Origin: Oscheius tipulae
Taxonomy: Eukaryota; Nematoda; Chromadorea; Rhabditida; Rhabditidae
Direction of reading: 5' to 3'
Assembly (NCBI GenBank): GCA_037178975.1
Contig: JASJZH010000001.1
Location: 1,798,001 to 1,862,000 of the forward strand
Length of the DNA: 64,000 bases
A program made the translations under genes and the position numbers. Shown here piece by piece: positions 61,755-64,000 of this stretch (positions within the stretch are counted from its first letter, which is position 1; each line of letters opens with the position of its first letter). The notes beneath the pieces are model-generated. The model was not told the DNA's origin. It searched no databases and saw nothing but the letters and a program-made list of their open reading frames with translations.

Positions 61755-64000
61755 ATGCGGCCTCCGCAGCCGCATGGCCACAACATGGTCATCAACTTGA
61801 AGACAACTGTCATGACTCACGGAGGCCATAGCGGCGTGATTGTACACAGTGGAATACAGTCAAGCAGCTCCTTTTCAAGCCTAAATGGACTGGGCAGCTG
61901 GGCGACGCCGACAAACTCCAGAATTCCAATGATTGAGACACCGGGAGGCACCCGTATTGCCTCGGCTGCCAGTCCACTGCCACTTACTATTGGTCCTTCT
62001 ACAAGTCAGGATAATTTGAATTTTAGTGAGTCGTTTAAAACTTTCTTTTCTTTCATTTTCAACGATTAGAAATCCCTTGAAATTTGGATTTAAAAAGCCA
62101 CAAGTTACCGCCACTTCGCGGACTGCTAACAATGAGACGGCGCGTCCCCCAAAGTTATAAAACAGTTCAGAGGGAATTGAAGCTCTGCAGCTACTTCAAA
62201 ACGACATTTTTAAGATTTAGTAATGCTCTGCGAAATTGTAGATGTTTTCCTGTTCTATAACTTTGTGGAACATTACAAAGCAGAATAAGCAACTGTTTCA
62301 AATGAAATATCATGTTTTAGGCTGGAGTCGTCCGTCGCCCCAAATTCCCTCGGCAGCTAGAGCGACGAGTATGGAGTATTTGAACTGTAAGTGTTTTTCA
62401 ACTTTTTTTCCATTTTTTTGCAGCTTCCCGGGAATCCAGAGAGTTCCGTGAGACGAAAAAGGTGGAAAAGTACGAGAGAGTAGAGCCTCGGATGATGCAG
62501 AAACGACCACCTACTCCTCCCAGTCCCGTCTATGATTTCACAGGAAGATACACCCCACCGGACGAGTTCATCAAGCCTTCGAAGGTCACTCTCAACGTTT
62601 TTGATCCGGTGAGTTGAGAGGAAGAGTTTGGGTAAATCCTGAAAACAAGACTCCGGGGAGAAAAAAAATGGTTGCTCAGGGAAACGGGGAGGCGCGCGCC
62701 TCCTCTTTCGAACTTTATACTCCTGTTTTCTTGATGTTTTACTATGGGGTAAGCGCTCTTGCTATTATTTAACATCTTTTGAACGCAGAGAGACAGAGGA
62801 ACAGTCACTGGACTTGTTTTTGACTAATTTTCCTTCAGGGCCAAAAAACACCCGTCCCTTATGAAGTTGGCCTCCGTCGCGGTCAGATTAATACGGCTGA
62901 CGCCCTAATAAACGACGCGGTCACAACCACTACCACTGTCGAGGTTTTCCGAGCACCGGTAGGGATTTTAACGTTTTTTTTTCAAACAGGAAATCTTCAG
63001 TATGATCCTAGCAATCCGAACAGGACCGTGGCCTTGCCCCCAGTCCCTGCTCCAGGTCTAGATGATAGACCTCAGCTTCTGAGACTGGACGGCCCGGCAT
63101 ATGAACGATGGAACAGTTCGAGGACAGAGACTCTCATAAACGATCGACCGGTCATTTCCAAAGGAGTGAAATGGAACGAGAAACTGGTGGACAGGGGAAG
63201 TGAAATGGGAGATTATGACACGTGAGTTGAAATGGCCAATGAATTTTTGAGACATTTTTTAGCATGAGACCTTCGGGCAGTCGATCACCATTTTCTAATG
63301 CTGTGGAACCGCCGAGACCGCCTTCGGCCAACTACCAATATTATGTTCCGACTGTTCAGCATGTGGACGAGAGGTAAGGAGAGTGTGACAGTGACAATTC
63401 TTTTGCTTTTCAGGCTAGTCCCTCCAATGGTCACCCGTTCAACGTCGCCTTACATGCTTCAATCTCCGTCCGAGTTTTCTATGACTTCTCACCCAATGAT
63501 CACCAACTCTCAAGAAGACATTCGGCGAGCTCGACCCGACTCAGTTCTTTCTTATCTCCCTCCAACAGAGTCTCCTTCCCAGTTGGCCGACCTCCGTACT
63601 CATCAGTCCTACCTGAATGGAAATGTCCCGGAGAGTCAGAAGAGCCCTCTTTATGTTGAACCGAGAAGACCGGAAAGTTTTGAGCGAGGACGAGAAATGT
63701 ATAGGAGAGAGATTCCCGTGGACAACTATGGTTATAGTACAGTGGACAGACGTCATTCTGGAAGAAGAGCCAAGAGCTCCCATAAGAACAGAAACAGGGT
63801 TGAAGAGGTGAGTACTCTCTGTCTCTTCGTCTCTCAGTCTCTCTGTCCATCTGTGTGTCTCTCTGTTCAATATCTTGTTTCAGCTCCGGGCCCGAAGTGT
63901 CTCTCCCATTTTCCGAACAAATTCTTGGGCCGAGGACCCCAATCGACTGCCACACATGCCCCTCAAACTGTCTAGCAATGACACGACCCACCTGTACCAG
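61755..64000 (+). CDS. Uncharacterised proline/serine-rich protein (5' 495 codons)
   Basis: Eight exons join in phase: 61755-62025, 62321-62386, 62424-62608, 62839-62958, 63001-63221, 63263-63373, 63414-63807, 63884-64000, continuing past the window. A TTTTTTCAG acceptor ends at 61704, 50 bp before the ATG. Segments: [75 protein letters not shown] followed by LRRGQINTADALINDAV; TLINDRPVISKGVKWNEKLV; RARSVSPIFRTNSWAEDP. The GLRRGQINTADAL stretch hints at a repeat of the plakin/plectin kind, but I cannot confirm that. The rest is low-complexity, charged and Pro-rich, as in cytoskeletal linkers. Function not assigned; the intron at 63,808-63,883 contains TCTCTG repeats. Confidence 0.75.

Noticed and set aside
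1-64000. CRISPR arrays, bacterial operons or prokaryotic mobile islands
   Set aside because: Introns, SL RNAs and nematode-specific families show a eukaryotic nuclear sequence; no spacer-repeat arrays seen.

Overview
The window is nuclear DNA of a nematode. Four independent signs support this: nine copies of an SL1 spliced-leader RNA gene whose leader matches the 22-nt nematode SL1 (begins GGTTTAATTACCC, ends AAGTTTGAG); a major-sperm-protein domain; an srh-type chemoreceptor; and many very short introns (about 36-45 nt) with TTTCAG acceptors, plus TTTCAG sites abutting start codons as expected for SL trans-splicing. I cannot name the species.

Layout. 0-12 kb is gene-dense: HINT1-like 3' end, an unidentified small gene, a degenerate Rab-like GTPase, an Sp-family transcription factor with a Btd box but one zinc finger, a divergent eIF5A-like gene, then NF-YC and RNA polymerase I subunit A49 in a likely two-gene operon. 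12-14.5 kb holds copy 1 of an orphan gene family and a cys-loop ion channel. 14.7-25.3 kb is repeat-rich: a dead Tc1 element, an apparently intact RTE-like retrotransposon with target-site duplications, a mariner/MITE palindrome enclosing a spliced gene fragment, and SL1 RNA genes interleaved with genes for small six-cysteine, defensin-like secreted peptides. 29.5-34.5 kb is a complete Blimp-1/PRDM1 gene. 35-40 kb is a second, oppositely oriented SL1/defensin-like cluster. 42.4-50.1 kb carries a minimal PARP with an in-domain tandem repeat, a cysteine-rich gene, orphan family copy 2, a small secreted peptide, an srh chemoreceptor, a Tc1 remnant and an MSP gene. 51.8-57.1 kb has a PDZ protein and a GT14 (core-2-type) glycosyltransferase on the minus strand; a ninth SL1 gene lies at 58.6 kb; a proline-rich multi-exon gene runs off the right end.

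The most notable system is the SL1 RNA/defensin-like module. All nine SL1 genes, in both orientations, have a PSE-like promoter element at exactly the same distance (48 nt) from the leader, while gene bodies range from intact to truncated. Four full-length defensin-like genes and one relic sit between them. Other dispersed duplicate pairs (orphan family at 12.2 and 45.0 kb; small secreted peptide at 37.8 and 47.1 kb) suggest that segmental duplication shaped this region. Exon boundaries were read by eye from splice signals and reading frame and have not been tested against transcripts.
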